From NCBI RefSeq assembly GCF_000737575.1, contig NZ_CP006270.1, positions 1,119,163 to 1,183,162 on the forward strand: a stretch of 64,000 bases of DNA. Direction: 5' to 3'. Every line of letters begins with the position of its first letter. Position 1 is the first letter of the stretch. The notes under the pieces were generated by a model, which saw only the letters and a program-made list of their open reading frames with translations, was not told the DNA's origin and searched no databases. The translations under genes were made by a program, and so were the position numbers. Positions 17,366-26,838 of the stretch are shown here, in pieces. This DNA is from Synechococcus sp. KORDI-49. GTDB lineage: Bacteria > Cyanobacteriota > Cyanobacteriia > PCC-6307 > Cyanobiaceae.

Positions 17366-19351
17366 CTAGCGACGCCGCAGCCGCCCCCAGTGGCGGAACA
17401 GGGCCTGCACCAGCGTTTGACGCGGCGGCGGGCCGTCCCGCCAGGCCAGCAGCTCATCGATGGCCTGCTCCGGTTCGATGAACCAGCCGCTGCGGCGACT
17501 CACATAGCGGGGGTAGGCGATCAGGGCGGCATGGACGAGGGCGTCGAGGGGCAGCAAACGGCCCCGGCGAGAGCAGGCCAGGCGGTCCTGCGTCAGCCCC
17601 CAGCCGGCGTAGAACGGCAGCCCCCAGCAGTGCACCTCCAACCCGCGCAGCAGCGCCTCGAACCCAGCCAGTGAGGTGAGCACATGCAGGGCATCCACCT
17701 GGCTGAACAGCTGCTGGATCGAACCGCCCGTGAGCACGGCGTCGCAATAGCTCCGGCTCTGGTCCTCGCCGGCGCCGGCCCGGCACAGCCCCGCCACCAC
17801 ATCCGGATGCGGTTTGTACACGAGATAGGCCTCCGGTTCCGCTTGCCGCACCGCCTGCAGCAGGGCCAGGTTGCTGCGCAGCTCGGGAGCACCGAAGCGG
17901 ATCGAGGCATCGGTTTCCACCTGCCCCACCACCAGCACCACCCGCTGCGCCGCCGCCGGCCGTTGCCAGGGGGCATCGCTGAGGTTGTATTTGGTGATCG
18001 CCTCGGCCACCAGCCGCTGCCGCAACGCTGCCGCGCGCGACAGCTGCGGCTCGGTCCAATGGCCGGTCGCCAGCACCGCCTCCAGGTCACTGGGGGAGGT
18101 GGCGTCGTAGTAAATGCCGCTCTGATCCACCACCCACGAGATCGGATCGATCAGCTCGGCACCGAGGCCCACCGAGCGCAGGAAACCGTCCTCCACCTGC
18201 AACAGCGGCAGCCCCCGGGCCTCGACGGCCGCCAGCAGCCGTGGCCGGGCTCGCCGGCCCCAGACAGCCACCGCCTCGGCCCAGCGACCGGGACGTGCCC
18301 GAGGCAACCGGAATCGCAGCGTGCTTCCCGCCAGGAACCGCCGCAGATTGCGCTGCTTCCAGGGGGTGAAGCCGAAGGCCTCCAGCCGGGCGGCGGGCTG
18401 GCTCTGCAGACGCCGTTGCAGACCGATGGCCCGCATCAGATCCTCGATCGGCGCAGGCTGAAGGCTGTGGGGATCAAGGCAGCGGCTGCCGGCGATCAGA
18501 GCGGCGTGCACCAGCGCCTCCAGCCCCGGCCGGGCCGTGCGTCGCTCCGGTGGCCTCAGTCGGTCCTGCGTCAGCCCCCAGCCCGCATAGAAGGGCATAC
18601 CGAAGCAGTGCACCGGGCGCCCCCACAGCAACGCCTCAAAGCCCATCTGGGAGGTCACGACATACACCGCCTCGGCACGCTCCAGCAGGGCGGCGGGGTG
18701 CCACCCATCGGCGCAGAGACGAATGCGCGGATGCTGCAGAGCGTCAGGGCTGAAATGACCACGGGCCCGGCCCTGGATCACATCCGGGTGCACCTTCACC
18801 ACCACGGTGCAATCGGGATGGTCCGCCAGGGCCGCCCGGAGCATCTGCTGGAAACTCTGCGGTCCCGCCAGTCCCAGAGGGATCGAGAGATCCCCTGCGG
18901 ACTGATCCACCACCAGCACAAAGGGCTGCTCCGGAGCCGGCGACTCCCGTGGCGGATTCAACTTGCTCAACCGCTGGGTGCACCACAGCAGCTGCACCAC
19001 CCGGGCCCGGTCGCGCTGCTCGGCGCTGAGCGATGCAGCGATCCGCTGCTCCAGACGGCTCGGGGCGGTGGCATCGAAATGCACCCCCAGATCATCCACC
19101 AGCAGGCAGAGCGGTGGATGGCGACGCCCTTTGGCCAGCGACCGCAGCAGACCGTCCTCCAGATGCCAGACCGGCAGGCCACGACGCTGGGCGAGCCGCT
19201 CCACACGCCTGGCGCTGGGCCGCCGCCCCCAGGCCAGCAGCGCGTCCACATCCCGGCTCCGCCCCGGCAGCAGCTGCGCCGGAGCCATGAGGGCCGGCAG
19301 CGTCCGATGCGCCAGCATCCCGGTCTCTGGAACCCCCAGCCGGTCGTTCAT
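17366..19351 (-). CDS. KpsC-like capsule Kdo transferase
   Basis: A 661-aa protein with two related halves, as in KpsC, which builds the poly-Kdo linker on the capsule lipid. Repeated motifs are HLEDGLLRSLAKG / QVEDGFLRSVGLG and FYAGWGLTQDR, found twice. Start chosen at ATG 19351; the frame extends ten codons further. It is 20 bp upstream of the KpsS-like gene on the same strand and divergent from the cytidylyltransferase gene. With KpsS it implies a Kdo-linked capsule. Confidence 0.88.
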   Translation of the reverse strand: MNDRLGVPETGMLAHRTLPALMAPAQLLPGRSRDVDALLAWGRRPSARRVERLAQRRGLPVWHLEDGLLRSLAKGRRHPPLCLLVDDLGVHFDATAPSRLEQRIAASLSAEQRDRARVVQLLWCTQRLSKLNPPRESPAPEQPFVLVVDQSAGDLSIPLGLAGPQSFQQMLRAALADHPDCTVVVKVHPDVIQGRARGHFSPDALQHPRIRLCADGWHPAALLERAEAVYVVTSQMGFEALLWGRPVHCFGMPFYAGWGLTQDRLRPPERRTARPGLEALVHAALIAGSRCLDPHSLQPAPIEDLMRAIGLQRRLQSQPAARLEAFGFTPWKQRNLRRFLAGSTLRFRLPRARPGRWAEAVAVWGRRARPRLLAAVEARGLPLLQVEDGFLRSVGLGAELIDPISWVVDQSGIYYDATSPSDLEAVLATGHWTEPQLSRAAALRQRLVAEAITKYNLSDAPWQRPAAAQRVVLVVGQVETDASIRFGAPELRSNLALLQAVRQAEPEAYLVYKPHPDVVAGLCRAGAGEDQSRSYCDAVLTGGSIQQLFSQVDALHVLTSLAGFEALLRGLEVHCWGLPFYAGWGLTQDRLACSRRGRLLPLDALVHAALIAYPRYVSRRSGWFIEPEQAIDELLAWRDGPPPRQTLVQALFRHWGRLRRR

Positions 19352-19383
19352 CGGGTAAGACGGGGCACACCGAATCCTCACCG

Positions 19384-20064
19384 ATGACGGCCGCTGCCGC
19401 TGCCCTGGCTCTGATTCCCGCCCGCGGCGGGTCGAAAGGCATCCCCGGCAAGAACCTGCAGGAGGTGGAGGGCGTTCCGCTGGTGGGCCGCAGCGTTCAG
19501 GCGGCTCTGGCCAGCACCCGGGTGAGCCGGGTGGTGGTCAGCACCGACGACGACGCCATTGCCGCCGCGGCCCGCAGCCATGGAGCGGAGGTGGTGCGGC
19601 GTCCCGAGCATCTGGCCGGAGACACCGCCAGTTCCGAGTCGGCCCTGCTGCATGCCCTGGAGCAGCTCTCCACGGCAGGTCCGCTGCCTCCGCGGCTGGT
19701 GTTTCTGCAATGCACCTCGCCGTTCACCAGCGGCGAGCAGATCGATCAGGTGCTGGCGGCCCTGGATGCACCAGCGGTGAACAGCAGCTTTGCCGTCGCC
19801 CCCTGGCACGGCTTCCTGTGGCGGGGCGATGGCCGTGGCATCAACCATGACCCGCAGCAACCCCGCCAACGCCGCCAGGACCTGGAGCCCGCCTATCTGG
19901 AAACCGGAGCGATCTACGCCATGGACACGGCGGCCTTCCGCGCCGTCGGCAGCCGGTTCTGCCCCCCCTGGCAGCCGGTTGTGCTCGAGCATCCCGGCCC
20001 GGAGATCGACACACCCGCCGATCTGGCGCTCTGCCGCGCACTGGCTCAGGCGGCACCACGGTAA
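19384..20064 (+). CDS. NeuA-like CMP-sugar synthetase
   Basis: A 226-aa cytidylyltransferase with the nucleotide-binding start ALIPARGGSKGIPGKN, characteristic of CMP-N-acetylneuraminate synthetases, followed by VVVSTDDDAIAAAA and FLQCTSPF. It activates a nonulosonic acid with CTP. CMP-Kdo synthetases are close relatives, but GGSKGIPGKN favours the NeuA side, and a NeuB gene lies in the same cluster. Confidence 0.87.
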   Translation: MTAAAAALALIPARGGSKGIPGKNLQEVEGVPLVGRSVQAALASTRVSRVVVSTDDDAIAAAARSHGAEVVRRPEHLAGDTASSESALLHALEQLSTAGPLPPRLVFLQCTSPFTSGEQIDQVLAALDAPAVNSSFAVAPWHGFLWRGDGRGINHDPQQPRQRRQDLEPAYLETGAIYAMDTAAFRAVGSRFCPPWQPVVLEHPGPEIDTPADLALCRALAQAAPR

Positions 20065-20090
20065 TTTTGCCGAGTTCCCGAGCGAGGCCG

Positions 20091-21398
20091 ATGGCCGCTG
20101 CAGCCGACAAGCGCCTGGCCGGCCGCACCGTCGCTGCTGTGGCCTGCTTCGACTCGTTCGGAAAGATGGCGATGACCCTGCTGGCGGCCTGCCGGCGCCA
20201 GGGGGCGGACACGACGCTTCACCTGCTGGAGATCAACAACCGGGCCCTGTCCAGACGGCAGCGTCTGGAGATCCGCCGCACGGATCCGCGCACCCGCATC
20301 GAGAAGCACCGCTGGAACGAATTCCGCCAGCTCACCCGTGCGATGGCAGGAAACGTCGATGTGCTGGTGCTGGGGCTGGATGGCCGCCGCAGCCGGGATG
20401 CCCTGCTGATGCTCGCTGCGGAGTGGAAGGAGACGAGCCGTCGCCCCCTGCTGGTGAGTGCCTATCCCGGCATCCTGTTCCGCTTTGCCCTCGAGGGCAT
20501 GCTCGACCGCTCCGGCGTCGATCTGCTGTGCCTCAACAGCAACCAGGATCTGGAGCTCTACCAACAGGGTTGCCGCGCCCTGGGCCAGGACAGCGGCAAT
20601 GCCGTGGTCACCGGACTGCCGATCCTGTGGAGAGTGCCGCAGCATCAGCCCCCTCCGGATCGCCCCTCGATCGTCTTCTTCGAGCAGCCCTCGATCCCCG
20701 TGCACCCGCTGCAGCGCCACTTCCTGTGCCAGGAGCTGAAACACCTGGCGGAGGCCTGGCCGGAGCATCCGGTGATCTTCAAGCCGCGCACCTCCAGCAT
20801 CGAGAGCACCCTGCATCGGCGCCACGGCGAAATGGCGGGGGTGATCGACCGGATGTCAGAGACGGTGCCGAACCTGGAGCTCAGTTTCAAACCGGCCACC
20901 CGCCTGCTGCGCCACTGCGGCTGTGCCATCACCGTGTCGTCCACCGCGGCCCTGGAAGCGATGGCGATGGGGGTAAGCACGCGCATCGTTGGTGACCTTG
21001 GTGTCACCGAAACCCTCGGCAACCACTTCTTTGCCGCCTCCGGCGCCGTGGCGGAGTTCGCCTCAATCCGCAGCGACCCCTTCAGCGTGACCCATGACCC
21101 CCTGTGGCTCCAGCAGCAGGGCTTTCAGGCGGATGGCGCCGACCGCTTCGTCAACGCCCTGCAGGAACGCCTGGCACACGGCCTGCCCGCCCTGCCCAGG
21201 GGGGGCACCGGTCCAGCCAGCTGGGGCAGCCGCAGCTGGCAGCGCTACGCCGTGAGCGAAGGCGGACGCCGCATGCTCAGCAGCGGCGGCGCCCGCTCCA
21301 GCCAGCGCAAACGCCATCAGACCCGTAATCTCCTGCGACGCTTGCGCGATGGGTTGGTGGGCTTCGGCTGGCTGTCGAAACTGCTGCGGGAACGATGA
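20091..21398 (+). CDS. putative GT-B glycosyltransferase, paralogue 1 of 3
   Basis: A 435-aa protein resembling putative capsule glycosyltransferases (DUF6716-type, from memory). A C-terminal donor-site-like stretch reads VSSTAALEAMAMGVSTRIVGD, and the middle has IVFFEQPSIPVHPLQR and FKPRTSS. Start at ATG 20091 is preceded by AGCGAGG. Its stop overlaps the next start (ATGA). The three consecutive paralogues probably act in order on the polymer or on the nonulosonic acid donor made by NeuA/NeuB. Confidence 0.65.
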   Translation: MAAAADKRLAGRTVAAVACFDSFGKMAMTLLAACRRQGADTTLHLLEINNRALSRRQRLEIRRTDPRTRIEKHRWNEFRQLTRAMAGNVDVLVLGLDGRRSRDALLMLAAEWKETSRRPLLVSAYPGILFRFALEGMLDRSGVDLLCLNSNQDLELYQQGCRALGQDSGNAVVTGLPILWRVPQHQPPPDRPSIVFFEQPSIPVHPLQRHFLCQELKHLAEAWPEHPVIFKPRTSSIESTLHRRHGEMAGVIDRMSETVPNLELSFKPATRLLRHCGCAITVSSTAALEAMAMGVSTRIVGDLGVTETLGNHFFAASGAVAEFASIRSDPFSVTHDPLWLQQQGFQADGADRFVNALQERLAHGLPALPRGGTGPASWGSRSWQRYAVSEGGRRMLSSGGARSSQRKRHQTRNLLRRLRDGLVGFGWLSKLLRER

Positions 21399-22447
21399 CG
21401 ATCGTTCTGATCAGCGACGGCGGCGCCGAGCAGCATGCCTGCCGCCTGCTGGCCGACCGTCTCGAACAGCAGGGGCAGCCCTGCCTCACCATCGGCGCTC
21501 CCGCACCCGGATGGCACAGCCCCTGGCCGGCGGTGCGGCCCCAGCTGGAGATCCCTGCCGATGCCCTGCTGGGCACCACCCTGCTGGAAGAGGCGACCGC
21601 CATCGGCCTGTTTCTGCAGGACACCGACCAGCTCGATCGGCTCGTGCATGGCTACCGAGAGCTCTGCCGCCACCGAGGCAGGAAACCGGCCCCGGTGTTC
21701 AGCGGGCCGCTGGCGCCCGTGGTGGGCGACAAGCTGATCAGCGAACTCTCCAGCCGCCACCTCTGCGACCTGGTGCTGCTGCATGGCGAGCGGCAGCGGC
21801 AGGAAGCGGCCGCCATGCGTTTCAACTGGCCGGCGTCCTTGAAGGCACCACCGCTGGTCTGCGGTGGCTTCTGGTTCATGCCGGAGCGCCCGCACCTGGG
21901 CTGCCTCAGCGGTGGACTCAGCACCCCCCCCTACAGCCTGCTGGTGCTCGCACAGCAGAGCATCCCCACCCAGATCGGGGCCAAGTCGCAGATGCTGCGG
22001 CAGCTGATCCGGTGGGCGGAGGCATCCCCGCAATGGCGTGTGGTGATCCAGCGCGACCATGCCTGGAACGACGACGAACCCTGGATTCCCTTCTATGAAC
22101 CGGAGGACTGGACGCTGCCGCCCAACCTGGGCTTCGGGGAACCGGGCCAGATGCTGACCCTGCTGTCGAACTGCACCGCCTGTGCCGGCGTCAGTTCCCC
22201 CTGGCTGTTCACGGCGATGGCCTGGGGCCGGCGCGCCATGGTGATCGGCGATTTCGGCATCCACTCCAGTCAGGGCACCAGCGGCTTCTTCGGCAGTGGC
22301 GCCATGCACCGGCTGCGCTCCATCCATCAGCTGGACCAGCTGCTGGATCTGCCGAAGCCCAGTCAGAGCTGGCTGGAATCGATGGGCTGGGCCGTGCACG
22401 ACGGGCCGGCGCGGTTGCGCCGCGCCCTAAAGGAGATCACACCGTGA
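21395..22447 (+). CDS. putative GT-B glycosyltransferase, paralogue 2 of 3
   Basis: A 350-aa protein, shorter and more diverged than its neighbours but with the same layout: LLVLAQQSIPTQIGAKSQML in the position of the donor-domain start and VSSPWLFTAMAWGRRAMVIGDFGIHSS near the end. It overlaps both neighbours by four bases (ATGA and GTGA), so the three are translated together. The classical SST motif is altered to SSP, so activity or donor may differ. Confidence 0.6.
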   Translation: MTIVLISDGGAEQHACRLLADRLEQQGQPCLTIGAPAPGWHSPWPAVRPQLEIPADALLGTTLLEEATAIGLFLQDTDQLDRLVHGYRELCRHRGRKPAPVFSGPLAPVVGDKLISELSSRHLCDLVLLHGERQRQEAAAMRFNWPASLKAPPLVCGGFWFMPERPHLGCLSGGLSTPPYSLLVLAQQSIPTQIGAKSQMLRQLIRWAEASPQWRVVIQRDHAWNDDEPWIPFYEPEDWTLPPNLGFGEPGQMLTLLSNCTACAGVSSPWLFTAMAWGRRAMVIGDFGIHSSQGTSGFFGSGAMHRLRSIHQLDQLLDLPKPSQSWLESMGWAVHDGPARLRRALKEITP

Positions 22448-23754
22448 GCCGTCCGTTCCGCCTTCTGCTGATCGGTGACAGCGACAGCCAGCTGCTGGCC
22501 TGCGAATCGCTGTGCCGCTTCCCGGTCGAGCTCGCCGTGGAGGTCACGATCAATGCCATCCCCCGGAATGGAACCCCCGCGCCGATTCTCAAGCGGGCGC
22601 AGGCGCTGGGGCGTCTGTGGCGCCATGAGATGGGTCAGCTGCTCACCCATCCGGAGCTGATGCAGTTCGATGCCATCGGGGTGTTCCTGACGGGCAGCAA
22701 GATCAGCGACTTCCGTCTGGCCCTCGGGCTGCTCCCCGCCAGCGAGCGGCCGCTGCTGTTCTGTGGCTTCAACGGCGTGGTGCTGGAGAAGTTCATGGAA
22801 GGCATGAGCTGGCGGCTTGGCTACGACCTGATCTGCCTCAGCGGCGAACGCGACCGGGAGGCGCTGGAGAGGATGGTGGCCAGCACCCCGTTCCTGCGGC
22901 AGCAGACCGTGCTCACCGGCCTGGGACGCAGCACCCCAGCCACATCGCCGTTGCCCAACGATGACCGCCCCCGCCGCCTGGTGTTCGCCGAGCAGGTGGT
23001 GATGCCGGCTGCTGCGCGCGACCGAGCCGAGATGGTGCGGATCCTGGCCGAACTGGCCCGCCGCTCCCCCGACTGGGAGGTGCTGATCAAACCGCGCATC
23101 GCGCCCGACGAGGCCACCTTCCACGCCAGCGACTCCCACATCAGCAGCACCCTGATGCAGACCCTGGGCCACCCCCCGGCCAATCTGCAGCTGGATTACC
23201 GCCCGCTGCCGGAGCTGCTCAGGCACGCCCGGTTGATGGCGACCGTTTCATCCACCGCGTTCTTCGATGCCCTCGACCATGGGTGCCGCCCGGTGGTGAT
23301 GGCGGATTTCGGCATTGCTCCCTCCAGCGGCAGCCACGTGTTCGCCGGCAGTGGGGTGTGGCGGGCGCTGGCGGAGGTGGAGGATCTCGACGCCCTGGAT
23401 CAGGAGCTGCCCCTGCCGGACCCGACCTGGCTGGCCTGGATGGGCTACGGCACCGACGCGGGGCCGGCTGCGCTGATCCGCGCGCTGCAGGCGCTGAAGC
23501 AGGACCCTCCTGCCGTGATCAACGAGAGTCCTGGCCACATGAGCAATGCCAATCTCAGCTTCACCCAGCTGCGGCGCAGCGCTGAGGAGGCCATCGTGGC
23601 GAAGAACTGGGAGGAAGCCCGCAGCCTTCTGATGCTCGCCACCCTGCTGCGCCCGAAGCACCGCAACGCGGCGCGGCGCCTCTGGGCGGTGCAGTGGCCC
23701 AACCGACTGATGAGGCGCCTTCTCGTGGCCATCACCTACAGGGATGTGGGGTAA
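22444..23754 (+). CDS. putative GT-B glycosyltransferase, paralogue 3 of 3
   Basis: A 436-aa protein, GTG start in a GTGA overlap. The first 360 residues align in layout with paralogues 1 and 2 (RRLVFAEQVVMPAAARDRAE, IKPRIAPDEATFH, TVSSTAFFDALDHGCRPVVMADFG). The last 70 residues form a separate helical tail (AEEAIVAKNWEEARSLLMLATLL) like a TPR hairpin. Likely a capsule sugar transferase; substrate unknown. Confidence 0.62.
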   Translation: MSRPFRLLLIGDSDSQLLACESLCRFPVELAVEVTINAIPRNGTPAPILKRAQALGRLWRHEMGQLLTHPELMQFDAIGVFLTGSKISDFRLALGLLPASERPLLFCGFNGVVLEKFMEGMSWRLGYDLICLSGERDREALERMVASTPFLRQQTVLTGLGRSTPATSPLPNDDRPRRLVFAEQVVMPAAARDRAEMVRILAELARRSPDWEVLIKPRIAPDEATFHASDSHISSTLMQTLGHPPANLQLDYRPLPELLRHARLMATVSSTAFFDALDHGCRPVVMADFGIAPSSGSHVFAGSGVWRALAEVEDLDALDQELPLPDPTWLAWMGYGTDAGPAALIRALQALKQDPPAVINESPGHMSNANLSFTQLRRSAEEAIVAKNWEEARSLLMLATLLRPKHRNAARRLWAVQWPNRLMRRLLVAITYRDVG

Positions 23755-23793
23755 GGTCTCACGGTTCACCAGCTGACTGGCCAAAGGCGAACT

Positions 23794-26052
23794 GTGAAGG
23801 GCATCCAGATCGAACGGAACTTCACCCAGTTCGTGGTCTTCGCCGAGGACAGCATTCTCTCGGCCCTCAGCAAGATCACCGCGAACCAGTCGCGGCTGAT
23901 CTTCGTGGTGTCGGAAGCCGGCATCCTCCAGGGGGTGCTCACCGATGGTGATTTCCGCCGCTGGATCGCCAGTTGCGGCGACATCGACCTGAACCTCCCG
24001 GTGACGGCGGCGATGAATCCCAACTGCCGCAGCGCCCCGGAGGGCACGCCACCGGCCGAGCTTTCGGGGCTGCTCACCTCCAAGATCATCGCCCTGCCGC
24101 TGCTGGACAGCCACGGCCGCATCGTGGCGGTGGCCCTGCCCGCCACCGATGGCCTGCAACTGGGCAGCCGCCGCATCGGCGACGGCGAACCGAGCTTCGT
24201 GATCGCCGAGATCGGCAACAACCACAACGGCGATATCGGCATCGCCCTGCAGCTGATCGATGCCGCCCATGCCGCCGGCGCCGACTGCGCCAAGTTCCAG
24301 ATGCGGGACATGAGCAAGCTGTACAGCAACGCCGGCGACAGCAACGACATGGCGTCCGATCTGGGGACGCAGTACACCCTGGATCTGCTGGAACGGTTCC
24401 AGCTCAGTGACGACGAACTGTTCCGCTGTTTCGACTACGCCGCCGGCAAGGGACTGGTGCCCCTCTGCACCCCCTGGGATGAAACCAGCCTGGAGAAACT
24501 CAACCGCTGGGGCATGGAGGGCTTCAAGGTGGCCTCGGCAGACTTCACCAACCACGCGTTGATCAGTCAGCTGGCGGCCACGGGCAAACCGCTGATCTGT
24601 TCCACCGGCATGGCCAGCGAACTGGAGATCCGCTCCGGCATCCGTCACCTGCAGCAGGAGGGGGCGAATTACGTGCTGCTGCACTGCAATTCCACGTACC
24701 CCACACCGTTCAAGGATGTGAACCTTCGCTACCTGGAACGGCTGCGGGAACTGGCGGATGCACCGGTCGGCTACTCCGGCCATGAACGGGGCATTGAGGT
24801 GCCGATCGCCGCGGTGGCGATGGGTGCTGCGGTGATCGAAAAGCACATCACCCTTGACCGTGGCATGGAGGGCAACGACCACAAGGTGAGCCTGCTGCCG
24901 GAGGAATTCGCCCAGATGATCCAGGGCATCCGCCGGGTGGAGGAATCCATGGGCCAGGGCGGTGAACGCAGCATCAGCCAGGGCGAGATGATGAACCGCG
25001 AGGTGCTGGCCAAAAGCCTGGTTGCCGCCTGCGATGTCCCGGCCGGAACGGAGATCACCGAAGCGATGGTGCGCATCCAGAGCCCGGGGCAGGGGCTCCA
25101 GCCCAACCGGTTGCCCGACCTGCTGGGGCGACGGCTGCCGGTGGCCAAGGCCCAGGGCGAGGTGTTCTTCCCCTCCGACCTGGAAACTCCCGCGGCGACT
25201 CCCCGGACCTACCGCTTCCGCCAACCCTTCGGACTGCCGGTGAGATATCACGACATCAAGGTGTTCTCCAAGGTGAGCAACCTCGATCTGGTGGAGATCC
25301 ATCTGAGCTACAAGGATCTCGAAGTGGATCTGGATCAGGTGCTGCCGGAGCGCCAGGAGATCGGCCTGGTGGTGCACGCTCCCGAGCTGTTTGCCGGTGA
25401 TCACACCCTGGATCTGTGCACCGCCGATGAGGGCTACCGCGATCACTCCGTCAGGGAACTGCAGCGGGTGATCGACATCTCAAGGGATCTGCGGGGTCGC
25501 TTCCGCTGCCCGGCCCCGGTGCTGCTGGTCACCAACGTCGGGGGCTTCTCCGAACATCGCCACCTCGATCGCGACGAACGGAAACCCTTGCAGCAGCGGC
25601 TGATCGAAAGCCTGGGACGGCTGAACTGCGGCGGAGACGTGGAGATCATCCCCCAGACGATGCCGCCGTTTCCCTGGCATTTCGGTGGGCAGCGCTTCCA
25701 CAACCTGTTCGTGGACCCGGGCTTCATCCACAGCTTCTGCGAGCAGCAGGGGATGCGGGTCTGCCTGGATGTGTCGCACTCCAAGCTCGCCTGCAACCAT
25801 CTGCACCTGCCCTTCCGGGACTTCCTCAATCGGATTCTTCCCTTCACCGCGCACCTGCATCTGGCGGATGCCCGAGATGTGGATGGCGAGGGGCTTCAGA
25901 TCCAGGACGGTGAGATCGACTGGGTGCAGCTGTTCGAGCAGATCAATCAGCACTGCCCGCAGGCCTCCTTCATTCCGGAGATCTGGCAGGGCCACAAGAA
26001 CGGCGGCGAGGGCGCCTGGCTGGCGCTGGAACGCCTGGAAGCCGCTGCATGA
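23794..26052 (+). CDS. CBS-NeuB-SAF-TIM barrel nonulosonate synthase fusion
   Basis: A 752-aa fusion. Residues 1-125 form a CBS-domain pair (VVSEAGILQGVLTDGDFRRWI). About 135-390 is the NeuB synthase that condenses phosphoenolpyruvate with an N-acetylhexosamine (VIAEIGNNHNGDI, KFQMRD, VLLHCNSTYPTP, GYSGHERG). About 400-470 is a SAF/antifreeze-like domain (DVPAGTEITEAMV). About 480-752 resembles a xylose-isomerase-type TIM barrel (VCLDVSHSKLACNHL, HLHLADARDVDGEG). GTG start with AAAGGCGA upstream. The extra barrel could be an epimerase/isomerase supplying the hexose; no separate NeuC is seen nearby. Confidence 0.88.
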   Translation: MKGIQIERNFTQFVVFAEDSILSALSKITANQSRLIFVVSEAGILQGVLTDGDFRRWIASCGDIDLNLPVTAAMNPNCRSAPEGTPPAELSGLLTSKIIALPLLDSHGRIVAVALPATDGLQLGSRRIGDGEPSFVIAEIGNNHNGDIGIALQLIDAAHAAGADCAKFQMRDMSKLYSNAGDSNDMASDLGTQYTLDLLERFQLSDDELFRCFDYAAGKGLVPLCTPWDETSLEKLNRWGMEGFKVASADFTNHALISQLAATGKPLICSTGMASELEIRSGIRHLQQEGANYVLLHCNSTYPTPFKDVNLRYLERLRELADAPVGYSGHERGIEVPIAAVAMGAAVIEKHITLDRGMEGNDHKVSLLPEEFAQMIQGIRRVEESMGQGGERSISQGEMMNREVLAKSLVAACDVPAGTEITEAMVRIQSPGQGLQPNRLPDLLGRRLPVAKAQGEVFFPSDLETPAATPRTYRFRQPFGLPVRYHDIKVFSKVSNLDLVEIHLSYKDLEVDLDQVLPERQEIGLVVHAPELFAGDHTLDLCTADEGYRDHSVRELQRVIDISRDLRGRFRCPAPVLLVTNVGGFSEHRHLDRDERKPLQQRLIESLGRLNCGGDVEIIPQTMPPFPWHFGGQRFHNLFVDPGFIHSFCEQQGMRVCLDVSHSKLACNHLHLPFRDFLNRILPFTAHLHLADARDVDGEGLQIQDGEIDWVQLFEQINQHCPQASFIPEIWQGHKNGGEGAWLALERLEAAA

Positions 26053-26837
26053 GCACATCACCGGAACATTTCATCCTGTTCCGGGATCTGCCGCTGATGT
26101 ACGGACGGGTCCCGAAGGTGGCGAACTCCTCGATCAAGGTCGCCCTCTGCAAGCTGCTGTCCAACCGGCCGGAGGAGGGTCTGCGCAAGTCGGCCGATCG
26201 CTTCTGGCGGGAGAACACTCACGGCGAAACCACTCTCGTGACACCGGAACAGGCCAGGGATCTGCGCCGCAGCCACTTCAGCTTCAGCTTCGTTCGCAAT
26301 CCCTTCGATCGGCTGGTGGCGGCTTACAACAACAAGCTGATCGAAATCCAGGAGGTGCCGCAGCCGATGCAGAGGATGGGGCTGTTCCATGGCATGGCCT
26401 TTGAGCAGTTCATCGCCTGCCTCGGCAGCATCGAACCCGAACTGATGGACAACCACGTTCGTCCGCAGGCGGACCTGCTGTTCTGCGAGAACGCCCTTGT
26501 TCCGAAATTCGTGGGACGCATGGAGCACATGCGCAGCCATTGGCGCAAACTCCGCCACCGCATGACCCTCGAAGGCCTGCCAGCGGTCGGGCGTCTGCCG
26601 TTCAAGAACGTGCGGCGTCGCGAGAGAAGCGACATCCACAGCCTGTTCTCCAGCACGGCCCTGATCGACCGGGTGCTGTGCATGTACGAGAGAGACTTTC
26701 AAACCTTCTATCGCGACTACTCGGTGGAGCAGTTGCTGCAGGGTGATGCGCTGCCACCCAGCCGCCCCATGCAACGGGGGCGCGGCAAAGCCAGGCGCCG
26801 CCACCGCCGTCAGCTCGCCGCCAGCATCCCCGCCTGA
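26049..26837 (+). CDS. sulfotransferase family 2 protein
   Basis: A 262-aa protein of the Golgi-type carbohydrate sulfotransferase family. The 5'-phosphosulfate-binding region is RVPKVANSSIKVALC and the 3'-phosphate region is FSFSFVRNPFDRLVAAYNN. It transfers sulfate from PAPS to a glycan. It overlaps the NeuB fusion by four bases (ATGA), so sulfation is probably part of the same capsule pathway. The C-terminus is highly basic. Closely related to the third sulfotransferase at 27.7 kb. Confidence 0.85.
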   Translation: MSTSPEHFILFRDLPLMYGRVPKVANSSIKVALCKLLSNRPEEGLRKSADRFWRENTHGETTLVTPEQARDLRRSHFSFSFVRNPFDRLVAAYNNKLIEIQEVPQPMQRMGLFHGMAFEQFIACLGSIEPELMDNHVRPQADLLFCENALVPKFVGRMEHMRSHWRKLRHRMTLEGLPAVGRLPFKNVRRRERSDIHSLFSSTALIDRVLCMYERDFQTFYRDYSVEQLLQGDALPPSRPMQRGRGKARRRHRRQLAASIPA

Positions 26838-26838
26838 G

